The translations under genes and the position numbers were made by a program. From Pseudoduganella albidiflava (GTDB taxonomy: Bacteria; Pseudomonadota; Gammaproteobacteria; Burkholderiales; Burkholderiaceae_D): a DNA stretch of 64,000 nt. The DNA lies in assembly GCF_004322755.1 (NCBI RefSeq), contig NZ_CP036401.1:3720001-3784000 (forward strand), given 5' to 3'. The notes under the pieces were generated by a model, which was given only the letters and a program-made list of their open reading frames with translations, had not been told where the DNA came from and did not search any database. This document shows, one piece after another, positions 1 through 8,772 of the stretch; within the stretch, counting starts at the first letter, position 1, and every line of letters begins with the position of its first letter.

Positions 1-742
1 CCGTCCCGCCGACCGCAAGCATCCCTTCGGCTATGGCAAATCGCTGTACTTCTGGGCGCTGATCGTCGCCCTGTCGGTGTTTTCGCTGGGCGGCGGACTG
101 TCGATCTACCACGGCGTGGCGGCCCTGCAGGCCCCGCCGCCGCTGGAAGACCCGCTGTGGAACTACGTCGTGCTGGGCGTGGCCGCCGTGTTCGAAGGCT
201 ACAGCTGGAACGTCTCGCGCAAGGCCCTGAACGCCGTGCGCAAGCCGGGCACCACGCTGTGGCAGGCGGTTCGCGCCAGCAAGGATGCGTCGGTCTTCAC
301 GGTCTTCATCGAGGACACGGCCGCGCTGCTGGGCATCGCCATCGCGGCGGCCGGCATCGCGCTGGGCCAGTACTTCGGCAATCCGTACTTCGATCCCGCC
401 GCGTCGATCCTGATCGGCGTGCTGCTGGTCGGGGCGGCCTTCATGCTGGCCCGCGAATCGGGCGGCCTGCTGGTGGGCGAGAGCATCGACCGCGACCAGC
501 TGGCCGCCCTGTACGCGCTGTTCCGGCGCGAGCAGGCGCTGGACAGCGTGGCCAGCCTGCGCACGATGCAGATGGGGCCCGAGGACGTGCTGCTGGCCGC
601 CTCCGTCCAGTTCCGCCGCGGCATGCCGATCGACGAGGTGGAACAGGCCATCGCCCGGCTGGAAGCGGCCATCGCCGTCGAGCACCCGGTCATCCGCCAC
701 GTCTATTTCGAAGCATCGGCATTGCGCGCCGCGATGCGGTGA
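1..742 (+). CDS. Cation diffusion facilitator transporter (5' truncated)
   Basis: The gene enters from the left edge in frame 2 and ends at 740-742. The visible part holds the loop motif HPFGYGK typical of cation diffusion facilitator (CDF) proteins, then membrane segments, including one with EDTAALLG and one with DPAASILIG. These are the TM5 and TM6 metal-site regions; the E-D variant of the usual HxxxD is characteristic of the ZnT9-like branch. A short cytoplasmic domain follows. CDF proteins export Zn or other divalent cations using the proton gradient; the substrate cannot be read here. The start codon and first membrane helices are outside the window. Confidence 0.88.
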   Translation, partial: RPADRKHPFGYGKSLYFWALIVALSVFSLGGGLSIYHGVAALQAPPPLEDPLWNYVVLGVAAVFEGYSWNVSRKALNAVRKPGTTLWQAVRASKDASVFTVFIEDTAALLGIAIAAAGIALGQYFGNPYFDPAASILIGVLLVGAAFMLARESGGLLVGESIDRDQLAALYALFRREQALDSVASLRTMQMGPEDVLLAASVQFRRGMPIDEVEQAIARLEAAIAVEHPVIRHVYFEASALRAAMR

Positions 743-751
743 CCGGGTACG

Positions 752-1822
752 TCATCCGCTGGTCGCCAGGCCTGCCCCTTGCCAACTTGCAGGCCGGGGC
801 GCGCAGGGCCGGGGCAGCGGCGCACCGCCGGGCACGGGGTCGCGGGCCACGTGATTCAGCGGCAGCCAGCGGTAGCCGTCGACACCGTTCACCACGTGGC
901 CAAGGCCGGGAAACGAGATATGCGCGGCCGCCACGCAATCGCCCCGCCGCACCGCCTCGGCGAACCACTGGCGCCGGTGCGCCGCCGCCTGCGTCGCGTC
1001 GCTGTCGTATTTCACGGTCACGCCCGGATCGGGGAACTGCACGGGCGCCACGTGCACCGTGTCGCCCCAGGCCAGCAGCCGCTCGCCCTCGCTTTCCACG
1101 AGGTAGGCCGTGTGACCGGGCGTGTGGCCGGGCGACGCCAGTGCCGTGATGCCCTCCTCCAGCGGCCCCGCGCCATCGAAGGGCTTGAAGCGGCCCGCGG
1201 CGATGTACGGTTTCAGCGAAGTCATCGCGCCGTCGAACATGCCGCGCAGAAAGGCCGGGGCCTTGCCCTGCTCGGCGGTGCTGAGCCAGTACGCGGCATC
1301 GCGGCGGTTTACGCGCACCACGGCGTTCGGGAACGCGGCCGCCGTGCCCAGCGCCACGCCACCCACGTGATCCGCGTGCAGGTGCGTCAGCAGCACTTCA
1401 TCGACCTGTTCCGGCGCATAGCCGGCAGCCCGGAGATTGCCCGGCAGGTGGCCGCCATCGGCACCGTAGAGGGCGCCGGCGCCGCTGTCGACGAGGATCA
1501 GCTTCGTCCCCGTATTGACGAGAAAGGCATTGATCGAGCCTTCGACAGGCGCCTTCAGGTACGCGGCGGCCAGCAGGCGGTCGGCCAGGCCCGGGTCGGC
1601 GCTGTCCAGGCTTGCCGTGCCGCGCGTGAGCACTTCGTGGGCCGGGAAGGGATGGGTACCGTCGAGCAGTGCCGTGACCTCGTACCGGCCCAGCGCGATG
1701 CGGTACCAGCCCGGCGCCTGGGCCACCGCGAACGGGGCGGCGGCATGCACCTGGACGACGGTGGCGGCGCCCAGCAGGCCGCTCAGGGCACACAGGACAA
1801 GGGCTCGGGAAAGGATGGGCAT
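752..1822 (-). CDS. Secreted metallo-beta-lactamase-fold hydrolase
   Basis: A 356-residue protein starting with a signal peptide (hydrophobic stretch, then VHAAAP). The metal-binding motif [10 protein letters not shown] (HxHxDH), the later [12 protein letters not shown] segment, the Asp of AWGDT and the His of PGLGHV fit a dinuclear-zinc MBL-fold hydrolase of the quorum-quenching/uncharacterised periplasmic type. The ATG at 1820-1822 is preceded by GAGGAG, which decides the start over a longer upstream reading. The last 30 or so residues (Pro/Arg-rich) extend beyond the usual family end. It converges on the CDF gene with a 9-bp gap and diverges from the hydrolase at 1983. The substrate is unknown. 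Confidence 0.85.
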   Translation of the reverse strand: MPILSRALVLCALSGLLGAATVVQVHAAAPFAVAQAPGWYRIALGRYEVTALLDGTHPFPAHEVLTRGTASLDSADPGLADRLLAAAYLKAPVEGSINAFLVNTGTKLILVDSGAGALYGADGGHLPGNLRAAGYAPEQVDEVLLTHLHADHVGGVALGTAAAFPNAVVRVNRRDAAYWLSTAEQGKAPAFLRGMFDGAMTSLKPYIAAGRFKPFDGAGPLEEGITALASPGHTPGHTAYLVESEGERLLAWGDTVHVAPVQFPDPGVTVKYDSDATQAAAHRRQWFAEAVRRGDCVAAAHISFPGLGHVVNGVDGYRWLPLNHVARDPVPGGAPLPRPCAPRPASWQGAGLATSG

Positions 1823-1982
1823 GGCGGCTCCTCGGCGATGGTGGGAGGCGCAGTGTGCGCCGTCGCCCGGCCGCACCATAACCCCCGGCCGTGGCGGCCT
1901 CCCCTCTCCCTTAGTGCAGTGGTCCGCGCGGCGCCCAGCAGGGACAATGCCTGCACCGCAACAACGTTCAGAAAGGAACACC

Positions 1983-2822
1983 ATGACAACGCAACGCACC
2001 ATCAATACCGTGACCACCCGCGACGGCACCATCATCCGCTACACCGACTGGGGCGACGGCCCGGCCGTCGTGTTCAGCCACGGCTGGCCGCTGCAGGGCG
2101 ACGCATGGGAAGACCAGATGCTGTTCCTGGCCGAACACGGCTACCGCGTGATCGCCCACGACCGCCGCGGCCATGGCCTGTCCAGCAAGCCCTGGCACGG
2201 CAACGACATGGATCACTACGCCGACGACCTGGCCGCCGTGATCGACGCGCTGGACCTGCAGGGCGCCACCCTGGTCGGCCACTCCACCGGCGGCGGCGAA
2301 GTCGCCCGCTACATCGGCCGCCACGGCACCGGCCGCGTCAAGCGCGCCGTGCTGGTGGGCGCCGTCACGCCGCGCATGCTGGTCGGCCCGGACAATCCGA
2401 ACGGCGTGCCGATGGAGGTGTTCGACGGTATCCGCGCCGGCGTGAAAGCTGACCGCGCGCAATTCTTCAAGGACCTGACCACGCCGTTCTACGGCTACAA
2501 CCGCGACGGCGCCAAGGATTCCCAGGGCGTGCGCGACACCTTCTGGCTGCAGGGCATGCAGTGCAGCATCCGCGCCGCGTACGCGTGCATCAAGCAGTTC
2601 TCGGAAACGGACTTCACGGAAGACCTGAAGAAGATGACCATCCCGACACTGGTGATCCACGGCGGCGACGACCAGATCGTGCCGCTCGCCGCCACCGCGC
2701 GCCGCGCCGTCGAGATCCTGCCGCAGGGCCGCCTGGAAGTGTACGAAGGCGCGCCGCACGGCCTGCCGACCACCCACAAGGACCGCCTGAACGCGGACCT
2801 GCTGGCCTTCCTGAAGTCCTGA
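1983..2822 (+). CDS. Alpha/beta hydrolase (non-haem chloroperoxidase/arylesterase type)
   Basis: A 279-residue single-domain alpha/beta hydrolase. The oxyanion region [16 protein letters not shown], nucleophile elbow GHSTGG, acid in HGGDDQIVP and catalytic His in PHGLP are all present and in order, so the triad is complete. This pattern is typical of cofactor-free haloperoxidase/arylesterase enzymes, which hydrolyse esters and can perhydrolyse short acids. The ATG at 1983 follows GAAAGGAACACC, a reasonable ribosome site. Its stop overlaps the start of the next gene (TGATG), suggesting a two-gene operon. No signal peptide, so cytoplasmic. Confidence 0.88.
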   Translation: MTTQRTINTVTTRDGTIIRYTDWGDGPAVVFSHGWPLQGDAWEDQMLFLAEHGYRVIAHDRRGHGLSSKPWHGNDMDHYADDLAAVIDALDLQGATLVGHSTGGGEVARYIGRHGTGRVKRAVLVGAVTPRMLVGPDNPNGVPMEVFDGIRAGVKADRAQFFKDLTTPFYGYNRDGAKDSQGVRDTFWLQGMQCSIRAAYACIKQFSETDFTEDLKKMTIPTLVIHGGDDQIVPLAATARRAVEILPQGRLEVYEGAPHGLPTTHKDRLNADLLAFLKS

Positions 2823-3514
2823 TGCGGGTTCCCCCCAGCGACCTGTTCCTCGGCATCTGCCTCGGCGGGCTGGCCGGCTATGTCGACACGGCCGGCTTCG
2901 TGGCCCTGTATGGCCTGTTCACGGCGCACGTGACGGGGAACTTCGTGCTGATCGGCGCCACGCTGACGCATCCCGAGCACACCACGCTGCTGCTCAAGTG
3001 CCTGGCCTTCCCGGCCTTCGCGCTGGGCGTGGTGGCCACGCGCCTGCTCGGCAACCGGTGCGAGCGGCGCGGCGTGGTGCCGATCCGCTCGATGCTGTCG
3101 ATGCAACTGGTGTTGCTGGTCGCCTTCATGGCGACGGCGCTGCTGGCCGTGCCGATCACCAGCCCGGATGCCCCGCTGGTGCTGCTCACCGGCATGCTCG
3201 GCGCCGCCGCGATGGGCGTGCACAATGCCGCCGGCAAGCTGCAGTTCGCGCGCATCGCCCCGACCACGGTCATGACCGGCAACGTGACGGAACTGCTGAT
3301 CGACATGACCGACCTGGCCACCGGCCACGCCACCCCGGCCGCGAAGGAAAAGTTCGTGCGCTTCGTGTGGCCCGTGCTGGCCTTCGCGCTCGGCTGCATC
3401 GCCGGCGGCGCCGGCTACGTGCACTTCGGCTTCTGGTGCCTGCTGGCGCCGATCGCCGCCGTCGCGGTGCTGCTGCTGTTCCCGTGGCAGGTGGCCAGGC
3501 CGGTACACGTGTAG
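2822..3514 (+). CDS. DUF1275 (YoaK-type) membrane protein
   Basis: A 230-residue polytopic membrane protein. The N-terminal LGGLAGYVDTAGFVALYGLF and AHVTGN motifs are the signature of DUF1275/YoaK proteins, distantly SLC26-like; their transported substrate is not established. About six hydrophobic segments fill the rest. The ATG at 2822 overlaps the upstream stop (TGATG), so translation is probably coupled to the hydrolase. A strong bidirectional hairpin follows. Confidence 0.85.
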   Translation: MRVPPSDLFLGICLGGLAGYVDTAGFVALYGLFTAHVTGNFVLIGATLTHPEHTTLLLKCLAFPAFALGVVATRLLGNRCERRGVVPIRSMLSMQLVLLVAFMATALLAVPITSPDAPLVLLTGMLGAAAMGVHNAAGKLQFARIAPTTVMTGNVTELLIDMTDLATGHATPAAKEKFVRFVWPVLAFALGCIAGGAGYVHFGFWCLLAPIAAVAVLLLFPWQVARPVHV

Positions 3515-3535
3515 CTTCCGCGGCGGTCGAGGCAT

Positions 3536-3588
3536 CGGTGCCGCACATTTTTTTCGGATGATTCTTCCGGAAAAAGTGTGCGGCACCG
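3536..3588. terminator. Bidirectional intrinsic terminator
   Basis: A long inverted repeat lies between the convergent genes ending at 3514 and 3668. The outer arms CGGTGCCGCACA and TGTGCGGCACCG match perfectly over 12 bp and run on into T-rich/A-rich inner arms ending in CGG and CCG. Each strand has a run of T next to the stem, as expected for termination in both directions. Confidence 0.8.
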
Positions 3589-3667
3589 GTTTTCTCCACC
3601 GGATATACGCGCGACGACTGCACGCGGGATAACGGGTATCCCATCGGCGGCCGCTTCAACGCCCGCC

Positions 3668-4345
3668 CTACATTCTTTCCACCCGCGGATCCGGCCGGAT
3701 CCACACCAGCGCCAGCCCCACGTAGAATGCCGCGCCCACCAGCGGCTGCCACAGCGACAGCGGCACGCCCACCGCGTAGAGCACGATCGACACCCACCCC
3801 TTGGTATCGCGGCCGATCGCACGGGCCAGTGCCGATTGCGGGCCATGCAGCCGCACCAGGCTGCGCACCAGCAGGTCGTAGGCGATGGCACTCATCAGCA
3901 GCACCACGCCGTACAGCGCCATCGGCAAGGCCGCCATGTGCTGCTCGCCCAGCCAGTTCGTCATGAACGGCACCAGCGACAGCCAGAACAGCAGGTGCAG
4001 GTTGGCCCACAGCGCGCGGCCGTCGACCTTCTGCGCCAGCTGCAGCAGGTGGTGGTGGTTGTTCCAGTAGATGCCCACGTAGACAAAGCTCAGCACATAG
4101 GCGAAGAACAGGGGCCACAGCGGCAACAGCGCTTCCAGCGTGGCTTCGTGCGGCACTTTCAGCTCGAGCACCATGATGGTGATGATGATGGCGATCACGC
4201 CGTCGCTGAACGCTTCCATCCTCGACTTGCCCATTTCCCTGCGGGTCCCCGCTTCCGCGGCGCCGCCTTTCGCGGACTGCTGTTTGCTGGCTTCGTGTTC
4301 GCCGCCTTCGTGTTTGCCGCCTTCCTGTTTGCTGCCTTCTTGCAT
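3668..4345 (-). CDS. TMEM175-family (DUF1211) potassium channel protein
   Basis: A 225-residue protein. After a charged N-terminal tail it has RMEAFSDGVIAIIITIMVLE, the first pore helix and signature FSD motif of the TMEM175/DUF1211 K+ channels, followed by five more hydrophobic helices. Bacterial members are single six-helix units that tetramerise. I chose ATG 4343-4345 because GGAGGAAGC lies just before it; an in-frame ATG nine codons upstream (4372) lacks such a site. The tail repeats Glu-Gly-Gly/Ser-Lys units encoded by an imperfect 15-bp repeat at about 4270-4340, so its length may vary between strains. Confidence 0.85.
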   Translation of the reverse strand: MQEGSKQEGGKHEGGEHEASKQQSAKGGAAEAGTRREMGKSRMEAFSDGVIAIIITIMVLELKVPHEATLEALLPLWPLFFAYVLSFVYVGIYWNNHHHLLQLAQKVDGRALWANLHLLFWLSLVPFMTNWLGEQHMAALPMALYGVVLLMSAIAYDLLVRSLVRLHGPQSALARAIGRDTKGWVSIVLYAVGVPLSLWQPLVGAAFYVGLALVWIRPDPRVERM

Positions 4346-4498
4346 GCTTCCTCCGTGTGCTTGACCCGCCATCTTAGTGCGCCACGCCGGTGCATCGCAT
4401 CGCCCTGAAGGCAGAGCCGCTACACTCTGCGGGACGGCGGTTGCATCACTGGCAAAACCTCCGTAAGCTTGGGACTGACCGGGAAGGAGCCTTTTGTC

Positions 4499-6316
4499 AT
4501 GGACGTGTGGATCGAACGGGACGAGTCGGAGCACCGCAGGGTACGCGAGCTGTCGCGCTACGCGCTCGCGCTGGACAAGCCCGATCCGCAATTGCGCTTC
4601 ATCGTGGAGCTGGCCGTGCAGACCATGGGCGCCGACATCGGCGGCATCAGCCTGGTCTACCGCTCGCACATCTGGCTGCCGGTGACTGTGGGGATCTCGC
4701 TGCGCGAGATCGAGCGGGGCGCATCGTTCTGCAGCGAACTGGTGGCGTCGGAAAGCGACTTTTTCGAGGTGGAGGATGCGCTGGCCCACGACTGGTCGGC
4801 GGCCAAGCCGGTCGTGCGTGAGCCGCCGCACTGCCGCCACTATGCCGGCGTGGCGCTGTACGGCAACCGCGGCTACCAGCTCGGCACATTGTGGGTGATG
4901 TGGCGAGCGCCCGGCCGGCTCGAAGCCGCGCAGCGCACCATGCTGCAGGGGCTGGCGCGGCTGGTCGCGGACACACTGGAGCTGCGCTACTGCGACGCCG
5001 TCACGGGCATGTACAACCGCGGCGCGTTCGTGCAGCACCTGCAGCACGCCAAGGGCGAGGCCGGGCGCCGCGAACTGGCGGTCGGCTATGTCGACCTGAC
5101 AGGCTTCCACCAGATCAACGAAGTCCATGGCCGCGGCGCCGGCGATGCCACGCTGGCCGAGATCGCCGCGCGCATCATCGGCTGGGCCGGCCCGGACAGC
5201 CTGCTCGGCCACCTGGGCGGCGACCGCTTCGCCTTCGCGCTGCTCGACCACACGGGCATGGACCGGCTGCAGGCGCTGTGCCACGCGATCGACGTGCCCG
5301 TCACCTTGCCGTCGGACCGCACGCAGGCGCTGCATGCGCGCATCGGCATCGTGCGCGAAACCCTGCCGACGCCGGTGGCGGCCGCCGCGCTGCTCGACAT
5401 GGCCGAGACGGCGGCGGCCAGCATCGGCGACGTGGCCGGCTTTTCCGTGGTGCGCGAATATGGCAGCGAACTGCGCGAACGCTCGTGGTTCCTGCACGAC
5501 CTGCTGGGCGTGCTGGAAGGCCAGCCCGGCACCGGCCGGCTGTCGATGCACTACCAGCCGCAGGTCAACTTCGCCAAGCAGAAGCTGATCGGCCTGGAAG
5601 CGCTGGTGCGCTGGGAACATCCGCAGCGCGGCGCGGTGCCGCCGTCGACTTTCGTGCCGCTGGCGGAAAGTTCCGGCAACAGCCATGCGCTGGACATGCT
5701 GGTGATGGGCCAGGTCTGCCGCGACATGCGCGGCTGGATGGATGCCGGCTTGCCGCAAGTACCCGTGTCGCTCAATTTCTCCCGCTCCACGCTGCTGCAT
5801 CCGGGGCTGCCGGATGCCGTCAAGGCGCTGCTGGACGAGCACGGCCTGCCCGGCGCGCTGCTGGAAGTGGAAGTCACGGAAAGCCAGCTGCTGGAAGCGC
5901 CGGAAGCGCTGGGCGACCGGGTGGCCGCGCTGCGCCGCCTCGGCCTGCGCATCGCCATCGACGACTTCGGCATCGGCTACTCCAACCTGGATGCGATCGG
6001 CACGCTGCCGTTCGACCGGCTGAAAGTGGACCGCCGCTTCGTGCATGGCGTGGCCGACAGCGCCGTGACGGCCAGCCTGTTCCGGTTGATCCAGGGCGTG
6101 GCCGAGGTCTCGGATGCGGAACTGCTGTGCGAAGGCCTGGAACGCCAGGTGGACCTGGACTGGCTGCGCCACCAGCATGCCTACTGCGTGCAGGGCTGGT
6201 ACTTCTGTTCCGCGCTGCCGCCGCAGGGCGTGGAACAGCTGCTGCGCGCCTGGGGCCAGCGCGCCCGGCACGCGGCCGGGGGCGGCGACGTGCGCGAACT
6301 GTTCGTGGGCGCATGA
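4499..6316 (+). CDS. GAF-GGDEF-EAL cyclic-di-GMP phosphodiesterase
   Basis: A 605-residue protein: GAF sensor domain (about 10-165), GGDEF domain (about 170-325), EAL domain (about 340-595). The GGDEF signature is degenerate (GGDRF near residue 240), so cyclase activity is unlikely. The EAL domain keeps EALVRW (near 366), the Asn of NFS, the Glu of EVTES, DDFG, the Lys of KVDRR and the Glu of CEGLE, so c-di-GMP hydrolysis is expected. The GAF domain may sense a small ligand or GTP may act on the dead GGDEF; both are family-based inferences. AAGGAG precedes the ATG at 4499. The stop overlaps the next start as ATGA. Confidence 0.88.
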   Translation: MDVWIERDESEHRRVRELSRYALALDKPDPQLRFIVELAVQTMGADIGGISLVYRSHIWLPVTVGISLREIERGASFCSELVASESDFFEVEDALAHDWSAAKPVVREPPHCRHYAGVALYGNRGYQLGTLWVMWRAPGRLEAAQRTMLQGLARLVADTLELRYCDAVTGMYNRGAFVQHLQHAKGEAGRRELAVGYVDLTGFHQINEVHGRGAGDATLAEIAARIIGWAGPDSLLGHLGGDRFAFALLDHTGMDRLQALCHAIDVPVTLPSDRTQALHARIGIVRETLPTPVAAAALLDMAETAAASIGDVAGFSVVREYGSELRERSWFLHDLLGVLEGQPGTGRLSMHYQPQVNFAKQKLIGLEALVRWEHPQRGAVPPSTFVPLAESSGNSHALDMLVMGQVCRDMRGWMDAGLPQVPVSLNFSRSTLLHPGLPDAVKALLDEHGLPGALLEVEVTESQLLEAPEALGDRVAALRRLGLRIAIDDFGIGYSNLDAIGTLPFDRLKVDRRFVHGVADSAVTASLFRLIQGVAEVSDAELLCEGLERQVDLDWLRHQHAYCVQGWYFCSALPPQGVEQLLRAWGQRARHAAGGGDVRELFVGA

Positions 6317-7287
6317 GTGAGCGAGTGAAGGAAGCAGGGGCGGGGGTCGGGGCGAAATCGCGGGCACAACTGCGCATCGGCATTTCCGGCTGGCGCTACG
6401 AACCATGGCGCAAGGTCTTTTACCCGGCCGACCTGGCGCAGGCGCGCGAACTCGATTTCGCCTCGCGCATGCTGCCCACCATCGAGATCAACGGTTCGTT
6501 CTATTCGCTGCAGCGGCCGAAAAGCTACCAGGAGTGGTACGACGCCACCCCGGAAGGCTTCGTGTTCGCCCACAAGGGCAACCGCTTCATCACGCACATG
6601 CGCCGGCTGCGCGATCCCGCCCCTTCGCTGAGCAATGTGTTCGCTTCCGGCGTGCTGGCATTGCGCGACAAGCTGGGGCCCTTCCTATGGCAATTGCCGC
6701 CGAACTTCCAGTTCGATGCCGGCGTGATCGAAGCTTTCCTGGCCGCCCTGCCCCACGATACCGCCGCCGCGCTGGAGATGGCGCGGCAGCACGAGCCGCG
6801 CATGGAAGGCCGCGCGTTCCTCGAGATCGACCGCAAGCGCAAGCTGCGCCACGCGCTGGAGATCCGCCATGAAAGCTTCGCCGATGCGGCGTTCGTGAAG
6901 CTGCTGCGCAAGTACAAGGTGGCCCTGGTGGTGGCCGACACGGCGGGCAAGTGGCCCGGCTACGAGGATGTGACGGCGGACTTCATGTACCTGCGCCTGC
7001 ATGGCGAAAAGGAACTGTACGCGGGCGGCTACACCGACGAAGCGCTGAATGGCTGGGCGCGGAAAATCCGGGCGTGGAGTACCGGCGGGCAGCCCGGCGA
7101 CGCGCGGCTGATCACGGCGGCGGCACCGCCGAAGCGCGCGAGCCGCGATATCTACTGCTACTTCGACAACGACATCAAGGTGCACGCGCCGTTCGATGCG
7201 CGCCGCCTGCTGGCGCGGCTGGACGCCGATGCGGCGCTGCCGGCACTCATCGATCCGCGTCCCGACGTGGATCGCGGCCTGCGCTGA
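6313..7287 (+). CDS. DUF72 domain protein
   Basis: A 324-residue TIM-barrel-like DUF72 (YecE family) protein. Recognisable family features are RIGISGWRYEPWRKVFYP at the N-terminus, the IEINGSFYSLQ segment, FAHKGNRFITHMRRL, and the C-terminal YCYFDNDIKVHAP. The biochemical role of DUF72 is not established. The ATG overlaps the stop of the c-di-GMP phosphodiesterase gene (ATGA), so the two are probably one operon. Its last 41 bp overlap the convergent chloride-channel gene. Confidence 0.88.
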   Translation: MSERVKEAGAGVGAKSRAQLRIGISGWRYEPWRKVFYPADLAQARELDFASRMLPTIEINGSFYSLQRPKSYQEWYDATPEGFVFAHKGNRFITHMRRLRDPAPSLSNVFASGVLALRDKLGPFLWQLPPNFQFDAGVIEAFLAALPHDTAAALEMARQHEPRMEGRAFLEIDRKRKLRHALEIRHESFADAAFVKLLRKYKVALVVADTAGKWPGYEDVTADFMYLRLHGEKELYAGGYTDEALNGWARKIRAWSTGGQPGDARLITAAAPPKRASRDIYCYFDNDIKVHAPFDARRLLARLDADAALPALIDPRPDVDRGLR

Positions 7288-8503
7288 ACGGCGGCTTGGC
7301 GCCGCGCTGCGCCTTGTAGATACCGGCGTGCCCGGAGCACAGGTAGGCCACCACGCAACCCAGCGCCGCATAGGGACCGATGGCGGGCCCGAACAGTTCC
7401 AGGGCCATCACCGTGGATGCCAATGGGGTGTTGGCCGCCCCGGCGAACACGGCGACGAAGCCCACCCCGGCCAGCAGCGGGAACGGAAGTTCCAGCAGCG
7501 GCGCCAGCGCATTGCCCAGCGTGGCGCCGATATAGAACAGCGGCGTGACTTCGCCGCCCTTGAAGCCGGTGCCCAGCGACGCCACGGTGAACGCCAGCTT
7601 GCCCAGCGCATCCCAGATCGGCAGCGGATGCGCGAACGCTTCGACGATCACCGGGATGCCGAGGCCCACGTAGCGCTGCGTGCCCACCGCCCACACCGCG
7701 ACGGCGACCACCGCGCCGCCGATCAGCGGCCGCAATGGCGCATACGCCACGTGGCGTTTCATGAAGCCCGACAGCGCATGGGTGGCACGGGCGAACACCA
7801 TGCCGGCCAGGCCGAAGGCGACACCGGCGGCGACGATCGCGGCGATGGACCATGCCGTGATTGGCGGCACGGCGGCCACCGCGTAATGCGTGTGATGCAC
7901 GCCCCAGGCCAGGCCGACCTGGTCGGCCAGGATCGCCGCCGCCATGCAGGGGAAGATCGCGTCATAGCGCATGCGGCCGATCACGAGCACCTCCAGCCCG
8001 AAGATGGCGCCGGCCAGCGGCGTGCCGAACACGGAAGCGAAACCGGCGCTGATGCCGGCCATCAGCAGGATGCGGCGCTCGCCGGGACCCAGCTTCGCCA
8101 CGTTCGTCAGCTGGTCGGCCAGCGAGCCGCCCAGCTGCACCGCGGTGCCTTCGCGCCCGACCGATGCGCCGAACAGGTGCGAGATGACGGTGCCGCCCAG
8201 CACCAGCGGCGCCATGCGCAGCGGCACCACCTGCTTCGGATCGTGGATCTCGTCGATCAGCAGGTTGTTGCCCGCTTCCACCTCGCGGCCCCAGCGCAGG
8301 TACACCCAGCCGACCGCGAAGCCGGCCAGCGGCAGCAGCCAGATGATCCACGGCTGCCGCTCGCGATACGCGGTCGCGGCGTCGAGGGAGAACAGGAACA
8401 GGGCCGAGGCGCTGCCCGCCAGGACGGCGATCAGCAGTGAAACCAGGGACCATTTGAGGAGGTAGCGGAGGGCGAGGACGAAGGAGTCGAGGTGGGCTTT
8501 CAT
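7247..8503 (-). CDS. ClC-type voltage-gated chloride channel/antiporter
   Basis: A 418-residue ClC family membrane protein with ten or more hydrophobic helices. It carries GREGTAVQLGG, the conserved GREGP-like Cl- site, then GISAGFASVFGTPLAGAIFGLEV, the signature after the first repeat, and GFKGGEVTPLFYIGATLG in the second half. These proteins move chloride or fluoride, alone or in exchange for protons. Start ATG 8501-8503 begins MKAHLDSF and is chosen on family length; no clear ribosome site is visible (a C-run precedes it). The 3' end overlaps the convergent DUF72 gene by 41 bp. Confidence 0.88.
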   Translation of the reverse strand: MKAHLDSFVLALRYLLKWSLVSLLIAVLAGSASALFLFSLDAATAYRERQPWIIWLLPLAGFAVGWVYLRWGREVEAGNNLLIDEIHDPKQVVPLRMAPLVLGGTVISHLFGASVGREGTAVQLGGSLADQLTNVAKLGPGERRILLMAGISAGFASVFGTPLAGAIFGLEVLVIGRMRYDAIFPCMAAAILADQVGLAWGVHHTHYAVAAVPPITAWSIAAIVAAGVAFGLAGMVFARATHALSGFMKRHVAYAPLRPLIGGAVVAVAVWAVGTQRYVGLGIPVIVEAFAHPLPIWDALGKLAFTVASLGTGFKGGEVTPLFYIGATLGNALAPLLELPFPLLAGVGFVAVFAGAANTPLASTVMALELFGPAIGPYAALGCVVAYLCSGHAGIYKAQRGAKPPFSAGRDPRRDADR

Positions 8504-8590
8504 CGGGGGGGAATATAGCATGCAGCATAGCTGGCCGTGGAGAACCGGTATTCGGCAGCCGACAGCTACCGCCTGGATCACCCCAAGTGC

Positions 8591-8697
8591 GAACTGCTGG
8601 GGTCAGACCCGGCGGGTCTGACCCCGGCCCTTCGCTGTTGGGGTGAATGCATGCTCTTTCATTTGCGTCGGGTAACGCTTAACTTAACGGCATTCGG
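8591..8697 (-). repeat. Intergenic palindromic repeat, copy 1
   Basis: Contains a perfect 12-bp inverted repeat with a 3-nt loop at 8599-8625 (arms GGGGTCAGACCC and GGGTCTGACCCC), followed by GGCCCTTCGCTGTTGGGGTG and AATGCATGC. The same sequence recurs, inverted, at 42311 and partly at 55241. A CTTAACTTAACGGCATT box ends this copy and also occurs beside copy 2. It fills most of the 269-bp gap between the chloride channel gene and the multicopper oxidase gene. Confidence 0.8.
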
Positions 8698-8772
8698 GTC
8701 TATCCCCGGCAAGTGATTGCCTGCGCGTTTGCCCGCCAGCTGCGACAGCCAGCGCCGAAAAACGGTCAGTAA

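Noticed and set aside
3668..6406. A 912-codon open frame on the minus strand across the c-di-GMP phosphodiesterase gene.
   Set aside because: Only its 3' portion (3668-4345) reads as a protein; the rest is antisense to a gene with full EAL motifs, an effect of high GC.
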